From Alphaproteobacteria bacterium (GTDB lineage: Bacteria > Pseudomonadota > Alphaproteobacteria > SHVV01): a DNA stretch of 40,359 bases. Numbering within the stretch: position 1 is the first letter of the stretch; each line of letters starts with the position of its first letter. The DNA is taken from NCBI GenBank assembly GCA_016869275.1, contig VGEO01000019.1:1-40359 (forward strand), in the 5' to 3' direction. This document shows positions 1 to 7,614 of the stretch, one piece after another. A program made the position numbers and the translations under genes. Under the pieces are notes generated by a model, which was not told where the DNA came from, made no database searches, and worked only from the letters and a program-made list of their open reading frames with translations.

Positions 1-234
1 GATGGGATTTACTCCGTACTGGTCTTTAGGATAATCTTCACTGAAGAAGTCTATGTTTTTGGCATTTAGATATGATTGTGTGCTTAGTGCATGAGCACGA
101 GTGATTTTCACTGGACCAGGAACTGTTGGTCCTAATATAACTGGTCCTGTAGTACCTCCGCCACAAGCGGTAAAAGTCAGTAACGCAAGCCCAGTCAGCG
201 CCGAGCTGAAAATTATGGTCCTAAATTTGCTCAT
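1..234 (-). CDS. Putative lipoprotein, N-terminal fragment (runs off left edge)
   Basis: Reading leftward from an ATG at 234, 78 codons stay open to the window edge, so only the N-terminus is present. The product has a lipoprotein signal: a positively charged start (MSKFR), a hydrophobic stretch of about 15 residues, and a lipobox ending in FTAC with Cys24 followed by GGG. The mature part begins with a Gly/Pro/Thr-rich linker. A GGTGGA ribosome site lies about 6 bases upstream. Codon use (TTA, GGA, ACT, CCT) and about 39% GC differ sharply from every other gene here, so the DNA is either foreign or joined on artificially. The family is not recognised and no function is proposed beyond export and lipid anchoring. 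Confidence 0.6.
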   Translation of the reverse strand, partial: MSKFRTIIFSSALTGLALLTFTACGGGTTGPVILGPTVPGPVKITRAHALSTQSYLNAKNIDFFSEDYPKDQYGVNPI

Positions 235-262
235 AATGATCCACCAAATTTGTAATAAACGT

Positions 263-268
263 ATTATA
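263..268 (-). promoter_or_regulatory. Possible -10 box of the edge lipoprotein gene
   Basis: On the minus strand a perfect TATAAT lies about 29 bases upstream of the lipoprotein ATG, in very AT-rich DNA just inside the composition break. No convincing -35 hexamer is seen at 17 bases (ACTACA at best). Confidence 0.3.
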
Positions 269-271
269 TAA

Positions 272-1018
272 TTATTTAATTACGTTGTAGTTCGAGACCG
301 AGGCGCGATTGATCCAGCCCATGCTCGAACTGTGATCGGTCGGCGCCACCTTGAGCTCGACGCAGCGCCGCCAGAACGGATCGTAGTCGTGCGCGCTGTC
401 GAGCGCGAGGTTGTCGATCCAGTATTTGCCGTCCGGCAGCGGTCGGCGGATCGAGCCGCAGATCATGATCGCCTTGAGGCCGAGTTCGTTGACGACGAAT
501 TCAAGTTCGTCGATCGCTTCCTCGGGCGTGTGCATCGGGATCAGGGCGGCCGGGGTCATGCGATCGGCGTGCGGCCGATAGAGCTCGGCGATCATGCGGT
601 TCATCGCCCGCGCGGTCGCGCGCCGGAGTTCGGGATCGGCGAGGTTGTGGAACGCCAAGCCCTCGGTCGTGTAGAGCACCGCGAAGTCGATGCCGAACTC
701 ATCCAGCCGCTCGCGCATCAGGCGCGGCAGCATCGCCGTCGCCCGATCGAGCGTGTTGGCCGCAGGGAGGAACCACCACGGCGGCCGGTGCGCCCGCTTG
801 GCGCGCCGTTCCTCGTGCGACATGGTGTACCAGGTGAAGAAGCCGCCGATCAGGCCGAGGTAACGCTCGACCAGCGACGCGCCGCCGACGTCCTTGAGGT
901 AGTCGAGGAAGACCGGACCGAGCTCGACGAAATGGCCGTCGCTATCGATGACCGGATGGTCGAGCCCGGCCCGTACCGCTTGCGAAACGCTAAGCGTGGC
1001 GCGAGCGCCGGCGGTCAT
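272..1018 (-). CDS. Amidohydrolase family 2 (TIM-barrel metal-dependent hydrolase), 3'-truncated
   Basis: Predicted 248-residue protein of the amidohydrolase-2 family, metal-dependent TIM-barrel hydrolases and decarboxylases. It shows VIDSDGHFVE near residue 23, FGIDFAVLYTT in the middle, and HTPEEAIDELEFVV followed by GLKAIMI. Relatives are usually about 380-400 residues; here the frame stops abruptly after RASVSNY, where relatives continue with further barrel strands, and the last residues (NVIK) are encoded by the AT-rich DNA at the left end. The start is the ATG at 1018 with GAAGG upstream; the open frame extends further upstream but runs through the neighbouring gene. It follows the DUF1993 gene by 41 bases on the same strand, so co-transcription is likely. 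As it stands the product is probably non-functional. Confidence 0.75.
   Translation of the reverse strand: MTAGARATLSVSQAVRAGLDHPVIDSDGHFVELGPVFLDYLKDVGGASLVERYLGLIGGFFTWYTMSHEERRAKRAHRPPWWFLPAANTLDRATAMLPRLMRERLDEFGIDFAVLYTTEGLAFHNLADPELRRATARAMNRMIAELYRPHADRMTPAALIPMHTPEEAIDELEFVVNELGLKAIMICGSIRRPLPDGKYWIDNLALDSAHDYDPFWRRCVELKVAPTDHSSSMGWINRASVSNYNVIK
286..287. other. Composition junction: AT-rich DNA joined to GC-rich chromosome
   Basis: To the left, GC is about 39% (112 of 286 by hand count); to the right it is typical of the rest of the window. Homology of the amidohydrolase to its family ends at the same place. The exact base is uncertain by a few positions. It is either a real insertion or rearrangement boundary or an assembly join. 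Confidence 0.6.
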
Positions 1019-1059
1019 CGTGGCCGCGCCTTCGACATCGGCGCCTCGCGCGTGGCCGC

Positions 1060-1572
1060 CTAGGCCGGCGGCAGGCCCATGTAGTCGCGCTTGCCGATCT
1101 CGACGCCGGCGTGGCGCAGGATCGCGTAAGCCGTGGTGACGTGGAAATAGAAGTTGGGGAGCGCGAAATCGACGAGCAGCGCCTGACCCTTGAACGGGCG
1201 CGGCTTGCCGCCCAGGGTGAGGGTCACCTCCTTTTCCTCGGTGCCGTCGATCTGCGCGGGCTTCAACCCTTTCAGGAACGCGACCGTCTTGGCGATCCGC
1301 TCCTTCAACTGATCGAAGGTCGCGTCGCCGTCGGCGAGCTTGGGCGCTTCGAGGCCCGAGAGTCCGCCGCCGACCCGGAGCGCGTGGTCGGTCGCGGAGC
1401 GGACCTGCTGCGCGAACGGGAACATGTCGGGGGCGAGCCGCATCCCGGCGAGCACGGCCGGGTCGATCTTGCGCGCGGCCGCGTGGGCGGCGGCCTTGTC
1501 GAGAATCTTCGCGAATGCGGTCAGGTAGTGGATGAAGACCGGCACCGAGGCTTGGTACATCGAAAGAGCCAT
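1060..1572 (-). CDS. DUF1993 domain protein
   Basis: A 170-residue protein of the DUF1993 family (function unknown, predicted helical bundle). Family-like segments are MALSMYQASVPVFIHYL at the N-terminus, RLAPDMFPFAQQV near residue 50, and the C-terminal DFALPNFYFHVTTAYAILRHAG ending with GKRDYMG. The length fits the family. The ATG at 1572 is chosen because the conserved N-terminus begins there and AGGAAA lies upstream. It is the first gene of a likely two-gene unit with the amidohydrolase. The family assignment rests on remembered motifs. Confidence 0.85.
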   Translation of the reverse strand: MALSMYQASVPVFIHYLTAFAKILDKAAAHAAARKIDPAVLAGMRLAPDMFPFAQQVRSATDHALRVGGGLSGLEAPKLADGDATFDQLKERIAKTVAFLKGLKPAQIDGTEEKEVTLTLGGKPRPFKGQALLVDFALPNFYFHVTTAYAILRHAGVEIGKRDYMGLPPA

Positions 1573-1690
1573 GGCAGTCGTTTCCTGTTGTGCGGAAGGC
1601 TTGAGACGAACGGCGCGAAAATAGCACATCTGCCGGGCGGGCGTGCCGCGGCGGGCGGCGCCGGCATCCGCACCGTGACGCGGCGAATCG

Positions 1691-2632
1691 TCAGCCGTTC
1701 TCGGCGCCGGTGAGCGCGCGCGCGAACGCGTCGGCCTCGAACGGCTGCAGGTCCTCGATCGCCTCGCCGACGCCGATCGCGTGGATCGGCAGTTTGAACT
1801 TTTCGGCGATCGCGACCAGGACGCCGCCGCGCGCGGTGCCGTCGAGCTTGGTCATGATCAGGCCCGAGACCGCGGCCACGCTCGAGAAAACCTCGACCTG
1901 GCCAATCGCGTTCTGGCCGGTGGTGGCGTCGAGCACGAGGACGACGTCGTGCGGCGCCGACGGTTCGAGCCGCTTCAGGACCCGGACGATCTTGGCGAGC
2001 TCGTCCATCAGTACCGCCTTGTTCTGCAGCCGTCCGGCGGTGTCGACGATCAGGACGTCGGCGCCTTCGGCCGTGGCCCGCGTCAGCGCCTCGAACGCGA
2101 CCCCGGCCGGATCGGCGCCGACCGCGCCCGCCACCAACGCGGCACCGGCGCGCGCGCTCCAGATTCTCAACTGCTCGATCGCGGCGGCGCGAAAGGTGTC
2201 GGCGGCGGCCAGGACGACGCGGCGCCCTTCGCTCCGGTAGCGCGCGGCGAGCTTGCCGATCGTCGTGGTCTTGCCGGTGCCGTTGACGCCGGCGACCAGA
2301 ATGACGTGGGGCTTGCGCGCCGCGTCGGGCGCGAGCGGGCGCGCGAGCGGCGCGAGCCGGGCCGCGATCTTCCCGCTCAGCGCGCCGCGTACGTCGTCGA
2401 CACTCGCCTCTTTGCCAAAACGTTCCGCCTTGAGTTCGGCGATCAGCGCGCTCGCGGTCGGGACCCCGAGGTCGGCGGCGATCAGCCCTTCCTCGAGCTG
2501 GTCCAAGGTCGCTTGATCGAGCCGGCCGCTCCCGAGCGCGCCGGCGATCGCGCCGGAAAGCGCCGAGGCCGAGCGCGCGAGCCCGGCCTTGAGGCGGGCG
2601 AACAGGCCCGGCCGCAGCGATGCATCGCTCAT
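1691..2632 (-). CDS. ftsY: Signal recognition particle receptor FtsY
   Basis: GTPase receptor that docks SRP-ribosome complexes at the inner membrane. The 313 residues contain an N domain (about 15-95) and a G domain with the P-loop GVNGTGKTT at 115-123, DTFRAAA, DTAGRLQN at 197-204 and TKLDGTARGG at 261-270. The long acidic A domain of E. coli FtsY is absent, leaving a short basic/hydrophobic N-terminus that could serve as the membrane-targeting helix, as in many alphaproteobacteria. It lies downstream of mtaB on the same strand with a gap of about 100 bases filled by hairpin repeats. Its partner Ffh is encoded divergently at 6223. Confidence 0.97.
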   Translation of the reverse strand: MSDASLRPGLFARLKAGLARSASALSGAIAGALGSGRLDQATLDQLEEGLIAADLGVPTASALIAELKAERFGKEASVDDVRGALSGKIAARLAPLARPLAPDAARKPHVILVAGVNGTGKTTTIGKLAARYRSEGRRVVLAAADTFRAAAIEQLRIWSARAGAALVAGAVGADPAGVAFEALTRATAEGADVLIVDTAGRLQNKAVLMDELAKIVRVLKRLEPSAPHDVVLVLDATTGQNAIGQVEVFSSVAAVSGLIMTKLDGTARGGVLVAIAEKFKLPIHAIGVGEAIEDLQPFEADAFARALTGAENG

Positions 2633-2666
2633 CGGTGGGAACGCGAGGCCGCGACCTGGATGACGG

Positions 2667-2714
2667 ACCCCCGCCCCCTGCTGTGCGGGGGGAGGGTAGG
2701 GAGGGGGTTGGTGC
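2667..2714. repeat. GC-rich intergenic hairpin repeat, copy 1
   Basis: A C-rich arm followed by a G-rich arm (GGGGGGAGGGTAGGGAGGGGG) lying between ftsY and mtaB. It closely resembles copy 8 at 24570-24615 and belongs to a family scattered in the gaps of this window. Confidence 0.55.
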
Positions 2715-2735
2715 GACGGGGTTGGCGTTCAGCTC

Positions 2736-4064
2736 TCACGAAGCGCGCTCGCCGAACGATTCCCACCCCTGCCCACCCCCTCGTTCGAGGGGGAGGGGGT
2801 TCCCGACGAGTGCACCGGCATCGACGCCGGTCGCGCGCGCCCGGACGATCGCGCCGACCGACCATGGCGCGCGGCCCTCGGCCAGGCGGACGTGGGCGTA
2901 GTGGGGCGTGCGCGCGTCGGCCGGGGTCTCGACCAGCGCCTCGACGATGCTGCCGACCTGGGCGCGAAGATAGGCATCGAGGCGGCGCGCCGCTTGCGCG
3001 CGCAAGGCCTCGGCGCGGGCCTTGCGGACCGGGGCCGGCACCTGGCGCATGCGCGCGGCCGGCGTTCCCGGCCGCGGCGAATACGGGAAGACGTGAAGGT
3101 GGGTGAGGCCGACGTCGTCGACGTGGGCGCGCGTCCGCTCGAACATCGCTTCGGTCTCGGTCGGGAAACCGGCGATCAGGTCGGCGCCGAACACGATCCC
3201 AGGTCGCACCGCCCGCAGCCGGTCCGCGATCCGAACCGCATCCCCGGGCGCATGGCGCCGCTTCATCCGCTTCAAGATCAAAGGGTCGCCGGCCTGGAGG
3301 CTCAAATGCACGTGCGGCATCAGCCGCGCTTCGCGGGCGAACAGATCGACCAGCGCCTGATCGACTTCGGCCGGATCGATCGAGGACAGCCGGAGCCGCG
3401 GCAAGCCGGGCACCTCGGTCAGGATTGTCCGCACCAACGCGGCGAGCGAGGAACCGGGCGCGAGGTCGCGGCCCCAATCGCCGATGTCGACGCCGGTCAG
3501 CACCACCTCGGCGTAGCCCTGCGTAACCAGCCGGCGGACCTGGGCGACGACGTGCTCGGGCGCGACGCTCCGGTTGGGGCCGCGCGCGAACGGAATGATG
3601 CAGAAGGTGCAGCGGTGATCGCAGCCGTTCTGGATTTCGACGAAGGCGCGCACGCGCTCGGCGAAGCCCGCCACCAGGTGCGCGGCGCCGTCCCTGACCG
3701 CCATGATGTCGTTGACCCGGACCTTGGGCCCGGTCGCCGCGTAAGCCGCGGCATCGAGCTTCTCGGCGTTGCCGAGCACCCGATCGACCTCGGGCATGGC
3801 GGCGAAGCGGGCGGGGTCGAGCTGGGCGGCGCAGCCGGTGACGATCAGGTGCGCGTCGGGGCGCTCGCGTTTCAGCTTCCGGATCGCCTGGCGCGCCTGG
3901 CGCTCGGCCTCGGCGGTGACGGCGCAGGTATTGATGATCACGGCGTCGCGCAAGCCGGCGTCGGCGGCGCGGGAGCGGATCACTTCCGACTCGAACGCGT
4001 TCAGCCGGCAGCCGAAGGTGACGACCTCGACACCGTTTTTTGGGTCGCGCGCGACCACGGTCAT
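2736..4064 (-). CDS. mtaB: tRNA (N6-L-threonylcarbamoyladenosine37-C2)-methylthiotransferase MtaB
   Basis: Radical SAM enzyme that adds a methylthio group to t6A37, giving ms2t6A in ANN-decoding tRNAs. The N-terminal UPF0004 domain carries the auxiliary cluster cysteines Cys19 (FGCRLN), Cys47 (INTCAVT) and Cys78 (VTGCAA). The radical SAM triad is [10 protein letters not shown] at 147-155 (Cys148, 152, 155), and a TRAM-like domain ends the protein. At 442 residues it is slightly long: the last 22 or so residues are encoded by a hairpin repeat (copy 2) and look like an added tail. The ATG at 4064 overlaps the dapF stop as ATGA, implying translational coupling with dapF. The name MtaB rather than MiaB or RimO rests on the FGCRLN and TCAVT motifs. 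Confidence 0.93.
   Translation of the reverse strand: MTVVARDPKNGVEVVTFGCRLNAFESEVIRSRAADAGLRDAVIINTCAVTAEAERQARQAIRKLKRERPDAHLIVTGCAAQLDPARFAAMPEVDRVLGNAEKLDAAAYAATGPKVRVNDIMAVRDGAAHLVAGFAERVRAFVEIQNGCDHRCTFCIIPFARGPNRSVAPEHVVAQVRRLVTQGYAEVVLTGVDIGDWGRDLAPGSSLAALVRTILTEVPGLPRLRLSSIDPAEVDQALVDLFAREARLMPHVHLSLQAGDPLILKRMKRRHAPGDAVRIADRLRAVRPGIVFGADLIAGFPTETEAMFERTRAHVDDVGLTHLHVFPYSPRPGTPAARMRQVPAPVRKARAEALRAQAARRLDAYLRAQVGSIVEALVETPADARTPHYAHVRLAEGRAPWSVGAIVRARATGVDAGALVGNPLPLERGGGQGWESFGERAS
2758..2802. repeat. GC-rich hairpin repeat, copy 2 (coding, 3' end of mtaB)
   Basis: The arms CCACCCCCTCG and CGAGGGGGAGGGGG are separated by a TT loop. Unlike the other copies it lies inside a reading frame and encodes the Pro/Leu/Gly-rich end of MtaB. 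Confidence 0.6.
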
Positions 4065-4906
4065 GCCGCCGCCAGCGTGGCCGGGTCGACCGAGCCCGAA
4101 AAGCTGGTCGCGACCGGGCCGGTCATGAGGACGTGGCCGTCGTCGCGCCACTCGACGCCGAGCGGGCCGCCATCGAGCACGATCTCGGCGGCGCGTTCGG
4201 TCAAGCCGCGGCGGACGGCGGCGACCAGCGTCGCGCACGCCGCAGTACCGCAGGCCAACGTGATACCGACGCCGCGCTCCCAGACGCGGAGCCGGATACG
4301 GTCGCGCGCCAGCACTTGCGCCACGCTGACGTTGGTGCGCTCGGGATAGAGCGGGTGGTTTTCGACGAGCGGGCCCACGGTCGCGAGATCGATCGCCGCG
4401 GCGTCGACCACGAAAAATACGGCATGCGGATTGCCCATGCCGACCGCGACCGGATCGCGCAGCACCGGCTTCGTGGCGGGCACCGCGAGGTCGAGCTCGA
4501 GCGTATCCATTTCACGCGCGAGCGGGATTTCGCGCCAGTCGAGTCGCGTGGGACCCATGTCGACGGTGACGGCATCGGCATGGGCGGCTTGGGCGGCGAG
4601 CAGGCCTTCGGCAGTCTCGATCACGACCGGAGCGCCGGCTTTCTCGCGGATCAAGAGTTGGGCGACGCAGCGAGCGCCATTGCCGCAGGCGCCGACCTCG
4701 CCGCCGTCGGCATTGTGGATGCGCATGAAGGCGTCGGCCCGGCCTGAGCGCTCGATCGTGATCAACTGGTCGCAGCCGATCCCGGTGCGCCGCGCGGCGA
4801 TCGCGCGCACCCGGTCGCGGCCGAGCGCCACCCCGGCGCGACGGGCGTCGATCACGACGAAATCGTTGCCGAGTCCGTGCATTTTCAAGAACGGGAGCGC
4901 GCCCAT
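4061..4906 (-). CDS. dapF: Diaminopimelate epimerase
   Basis: PLP-independent racemase converting LL- to meso-diaminopimelate, for lysine and peptidoglycan synthesis. The 281 residues match the usual length. The two catalytic cysteines are visible: Cys74 in GACGNGARC and Cys219 in [10 protein letters not shown], one in each half of the pseudo-symmetric fold. The N-terminal [15 protein letters not shown] and the [11 protein letters not shown] segment are standard. The start is the ATG at 4906 giving MGALPF; longer open sequence upstream runs through what looks like a decayed toxin gene. The stop overlaps the mtaB start by four bases, so the two genes form one unit. Confidence 0.96.
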   Translation of the reverse strand: MGALPFLKMHGLGNDFVVIDARRAGVALGRDRVRAIAARRTGIGCDQLITIERSGRADAFMRIHNADGGEVGACGNGARCVAQLLIREKAGAPVVIETAEGLLAAQAAHADAVTVDMGPTRLDWREIPLAREMDTLELDLAVPATKPVLRDPVAVGMGNPHAVFFVVDAAAIDLATVGPLVENHPLYPERTNVSVAQVLARDRIRLRVWERGVGITLACGTAACATLVAAVRRGLTERAAEIVLDGGPLGVEWRDDGHVLMTGPVATSFSGSVDPATLAAA

Positions 4907-5009
4907 GAGCGGAGTTATAGGGCGGGAGCGCGGGCCGCGCCACTCGCCCGCGGCGCTGTCGGCCGGCATCGATCGGATCGGTCGCGAGAACGCGAGCGGC
5001 GCCGACGTA

Positions 5010-5255
5010 TCAACGCGGCAGGCCGCGTTCGTCGTAGAGGTAGTCGCCATGATCGAGCGAGCAGGCCGGTTCGCCCAGGCGCGGGGCGCAGTCCCGCCCG
5101 ATCGCGAGCAGACGAACGGCGAGGCCGGACTGCCGCCCGCGTACACGACCGAGCCGCTCGCGCACCGCTCGGGTGACGGCGGTCGTCATGCCTTCCCCGG
5201 TGAGCTTGGCAAGCTCGCGTGCCAAGCGATTCGCCTTTTTGTTCTTGATGTCCAT
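5010..5255 (-). CDS. Orphan VapB-type antitoxin (Rv0623/PSK family)
   Basis: An 81-residue protein that looks like the VapB antitoxins of the Rv0623 (PSK transcription factor) family. It has the N-terminal DNA-binding segment [18 protein letters not shown] followed by [17 protein letters not shown], and the typical toxin-binding tail [14 protein letters not shown]. The cognate VapC gene normally overlaps or abuts the 3' end; here only about 100 bases separate the stop from dapF, and they contain no PIN-domain gene, only a possible remnant (VDTSA) in an overlapping frame. It therefore appears to be an orphan. It is a neighbour of an intact VapBC pair of a different antitoxin class. Confidence 0.8.
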   Translation of the reverse strand: MDIKNKKANRLARELAKLTGEGMTTAVTRAVRERLGRVRGRQSGLAVRLLAIGRDCAPRLGEPACSLDHGDYLYDERGLPR

Positions 5256-5282
5256 GCCGACAGCCTCAGTCAGGACCTGTTG

Positions 5283-5305
5283 TCATGAACATATGAATGA
5301 TCATT
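5283..5305 (-). promoter_or_regulatory. Palindrome-rich AT patch upstream of the orphan antitoxin
   Basis: TCATGA, CATATG and the 10-base palindrome AATGATCATT (5296-5305) lie in an AT-rich stretch about 30-50 bases upstream of the antitoxin start. A TATGTT hexamer on the minus strand (5289-5294) could be a -10 box. The arrangement suits an autoregulated antitoxin promoter, but this is inference. Confidence 0.3.
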
Positions 5306-5308
5306 TTA

Positions 5309-5740
5309 TCAGACGAGCGGATTGACGACCGCAAGTGCCGGAAAGCGGCTGAAATCGCGATCGGCCGACCATAGGGCCGAGACGCCGTGCTGGAGGCAGA
5401 GGGCCGCGACGCGAGCATCGTGGACGCGCGGGCCGGCAAGGCGGGCGGTCTCGATCAACGGCCGAAGAACGCGCCAGTGCGCGGCGGACTCGGCCAAGAG
5501 CGCGATGGTCGGCGACTCGAGCCAGGCCTCGACCTGATCGATGGCGCGCGCGAGCGGCGTCGGCGGCGCGAAGATCCGCGGGTGGGTGACGATCGCGACG
5601 AATTCATGCAGACACGGCCACGGGATCGCCCACGGTGCCGGCGCCTCGGCCAGCCGTTCAAGCGCGCGGACCGCCTCGCGATGAAACGGCGCGTCTTCGC
5701 GGTGCGCGTAGACGAGAACGTTGGTGTCGACGGCGATCAC
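5309..5740 (-). CDS. vapC: VapC-type PIN-domain toxin (ribonuclease)
   Basis: A 143-residue PIN-domain protein, likely the mRNA or tRNA-cleaving toxin of the pair. Acidic active-site residues are in place: Asp5 (AVDTNVLVY), Glu46 (CLHEF), Asp108 (VHDARVAAL) and Asp127/Asp129 (SADRDFSRF). The start is a GTG at 5740 overlapping the antitoxin stop as GTGA, which couples translation of toxin to antitoxin. No sign of damage is seen, so the system may be active. Confidence 0.9.
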   Translation of the reverse strand: MIAVDTNVLVYAHREDAPFHREAVRALERLAEAPAPWAIPWPCLHEFVAIVTHPRIFAPPTPLARAIDQVEAWLESPTIALLAESAAHWRVLRPLIETARLAGPRVHDARVAALCLQHGVSALWSADRDFSRFPALAVVNPLV

Positions 5741-5991
5741 CCGCCGCGTCCTTCGTAAGCGCGGTCGCGAAGCTCGGCCCAGGTCGCGCCGTGGGCGTCG
5801 GGCTGAAGTCCTTTGCCCTTGAAGCTCGCGGGCCTGAGGCGAAAGCGAGCCGCGCCCGACGCTGCCGCGTCGGCAATCACCCGGCGCAGGCCGCGTTCGA
5901 TCACCGCTTTCAGCGTGACACCCTCCCGCGCGGCGAGGCGCCGCGCTTCCTCCAACAACGGCTCGGCAAGATCGACGGTGGTCTTGCGCAT
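5737..5991 (-). CDS. vapB: VapB-type ribbon-helix-helix antitoxin
   Basis: An 84-residue protein with an N-terminal ribbon-helix-helix-like segment (MRKTTVDLAEPLLEEARRLA, then GVTLKAVIERGLR) and a C-terminal part rich in Arg/Phe/Gly, ending in WAELRDRAYEGRGG, that would bind the toxin. It precedes vapC with a four-base overlap. Its upstream region carries a perfect 16-base palindrome overlapping a promoter, consistent with autorepression by the VapBC complex. Confidence 0.88.
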   Translation of the reverse strand: MRKTTVDLAEPLLEEARRLAAREGVTLKAVIERGLRRVIADAAASGAARFRLRPASFKGKGLQPDAHGATWAELRDRAYEGRGG

Positions 5992-5994
5992 GAT

Positions 5995-6055
5995 ATGGTT
6001 CCCATTATTTCTTCGTATGGGTACCCATACTATAAGTCGGAACCGCGCGCGGCAA
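5995..6055 (-). promoter_or_regulatory. vapBC promoter and operator
   Basis: On the minus strand TTGCCG (6050-6055), a 17-base spacer and TAGTAT (6027-6032) form a plausible sigma-70 promoter. GTATGGGTACCCATAC at 6015-6030 is a perfect 16-base palindrome overlapping the -10 box. A degenerate second copy, ATGGTTCCCAT, lies at 5995-6005 next to the vapB ATG. The repeated half-site ATGG is what a dimeric RHH antitoxin could bind. Confidence 0.6.
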
Positions 6056-6081
6056 GAGGCGCCGGCCCCCGCAACCCGATG

Positions 6082-6110
6082 TTGACTCGTGCCGGGCCCG
6101 AGCCTAGTTT
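6082..6110 (+). promoter_or_regulatory. Sigma-70-type promoter of the ffh-rpsP operon
   Basis: TTGACT (6082-6087), a 17-base spacer and TAGTTT (6105-6110), about 110 bases upstream of ffh in the divergent gap with vapB. Confidence 0.5.
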
Positions 6111-6222
6111 CCGCGCCGTTCTAACGGCTTGAGCGACTTTCTCGCTCCCGAGGGGGTCCGTCCGTCCGCGAGTGTCGCGCACGGGCGCTTACGGCGTTTG
6201 GGAAAAAGCGAAGCGAATCGAG

Positions 6223-7575
6223 ATGTTCGAGGCACTGACCGACCGGCTCGGCCAGATTTTCGAGGGCCTGACGCGGCGCGGCGCGCTCACCGAGAGCGAC
6301 GTCACGGCCGCGCTCCGCGACGTTCGCGTCGCGCTGCTCGAAGCCGACGTGGCGCTGCCGGTGGTCAAGAAGTTGATCGACGAGGTCCGCGAGCGAGCGA
6401 TCGGCACCGACGTGATCCGGAGCGTGACGCCCGGACAGATGGTGGTGAAGGTCGTTCACGACCACCTGGTCCAGACCTTGGGCGCCGAGGCCGACGAGCT
6501 CCGCCTGGCCGGTGCCCCGCCGGTCGCGATCCTGATGGTCGGGCTGCAGGGCTCGGGCAAGACCACCACCACCGCCAAGATCGGTTTCCGCCTCAAGGAG
6601 CGCGAGCGCAAGAAAGTGCTGATGGCCTCGCTCGACACCCAGCGCCCGGCCGCGCAGCAGCAGCTCAAAGTGCTGGGCGAGCAGGCCGGCGTGCCGACGC
6701 TGCCGATCATCGCCGGCGAGATGCCGGTCGATATCGCCAGGCGCGCGCTGACGGCGGCGCGTCTGGGCGGCTACGACGTCGTGCTCCTGGATACCGCCGG
6801 ACGCCTTCACGTCGATGAGGCGCTGATGGCGGAAGCGGCGGCGGTCGCCGATGTCAGTCAGCCGGCCGAAACGCTCCTGGTGGTCGACGCTTTGACCGGC
6901 CAGGACGCGGTCAAGGTCGCCGAACGCTTCACCGAGCGGCTCAAACCGACCGGTGTCGTCATGACGCGCATGGACGGCGATGCCCGCGGCGGCGCCGCGC
7001 TCTCGATGCGCGCGGTCACCGGCTGCCCGATCAAGCTGATCGGCGTCGGCGAAAAAATGGACGCGCTCGATCAGTTCCACCCGGCGCGCGTCGCCTCGCG
7101 CATCTTGGGCATGGGCGATGTCGTTTCGCTGGTGGAGAAGGCGGCCGAGACCATCGACCGCGACGAGGCCGCCAAGCTCGAGGCGCGCGTCAAGTCGGGC
7201 AAGTTCGACATGAACGACTTGGCCCAGCAATTCCGCCAGATGCGCAAGATGGGCGGCATGGACGGGCTGCTCGCCTATCTGCCGGGCGTGCAGAAGGCCA
7301 AGGCCCAGCTCGCCGCCAACAAGATCGACGATCGCATGCTGGCGCGCCAGGAGGCGATGATCCTCTCGATGACCAAGGCCGAGCGGAAAAACGTCAAGCT
7401 CCTGAACGGCTCGCGCAAGCGCCGCATCGCCGCCGGCTCCGGCACTTCGGTGCCCGAGGTCAACCGGCTGGTCAAACAATTCATCCAGATGGCCGACGTC
7501 ATGAAGAAGGTCGGCCGCATGGACCCCAAGCTTCTCCGCCGTCACGGCATCCCGGGCCTGATCCCGCGGGCGTGA
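6223..7575 (+). CDS. ffh: Signal recognition particle protein Ffh
   Basis: SRP54 homologue that binds SRP RNA and signal sequences and, with FtsY, delivers nascent membrane proteins. The 450 residues show an N domain (MFEALTDRLGQIFEGL), a G domain with P-loop GLQGSGKTTTTAKIG from 107, DTAGRLHVDEALM near 190 and TRMDGDARGG near 248, and a methionine-rich M domain from about 300 (MRKMGGMDGLLAYLPG), ending RHGIPGLIPRA. The ATG at 6223 starts at the conserved N-terminus; an in-frame alternative at 6172 would add unconserved residues. It is first gene of the cluster with rpsP, rimM, trmD and rplS. Confidence 0.97.
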   Translation: MFEALTDRLGQIFEGLTRRGALTESDVTAALRDVRVALLEADVALPVVKKLIDEVRERAIGTDVIRSVTPGQMVVKVVHDHLVQTLGAEADELRLAGAPPVAILMVGLQGSGKTTTTAKIGFRLKERERKKVLMASLDTQRPAAQQQLKVLGEQAGVPTLPIIAGEMPVDIARRALTAARLGGYDVVLLDTAGRLHVDEALMAEAAAVADVSQPAETLLVVDALTGQDAVKVAERFTERLKPTGVVMTRMDGDARGGAALSMRAVTGCPIKLIGVGEKMDALDQFHPARVASRILGMGDVVSLVEKAAETIDRDEAAKLEARVKSGKFDMNDLAQQFRQMRKMGGMDGLLAYLPGVQKAKAQLAANKIDDRMLARQEAMILSMTKAERKNVKLLNGSRKRRIAAGSGTSVPEVNRLVKQFIQMADVMKKVGRMDPKLLRRHGIPGLIPRA

Positions 7576-7614
7576 GGCGATGAAGACGTGCCAACAGAGG
7601 AGGTAGCGACCCCA

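Noticed and set aside
2892-4349. A long plus-strand frame across mtaB and dapF
   Set aside because: Antisense to two conserved genes with catalytic motifs and a coupled ATGA overlap.
6121-7545. A long minus-strand frame opposite ffh
   Set aside because: Shadow of ffh; composition is His/Asp/Arg-rich as expected from antisense reading.
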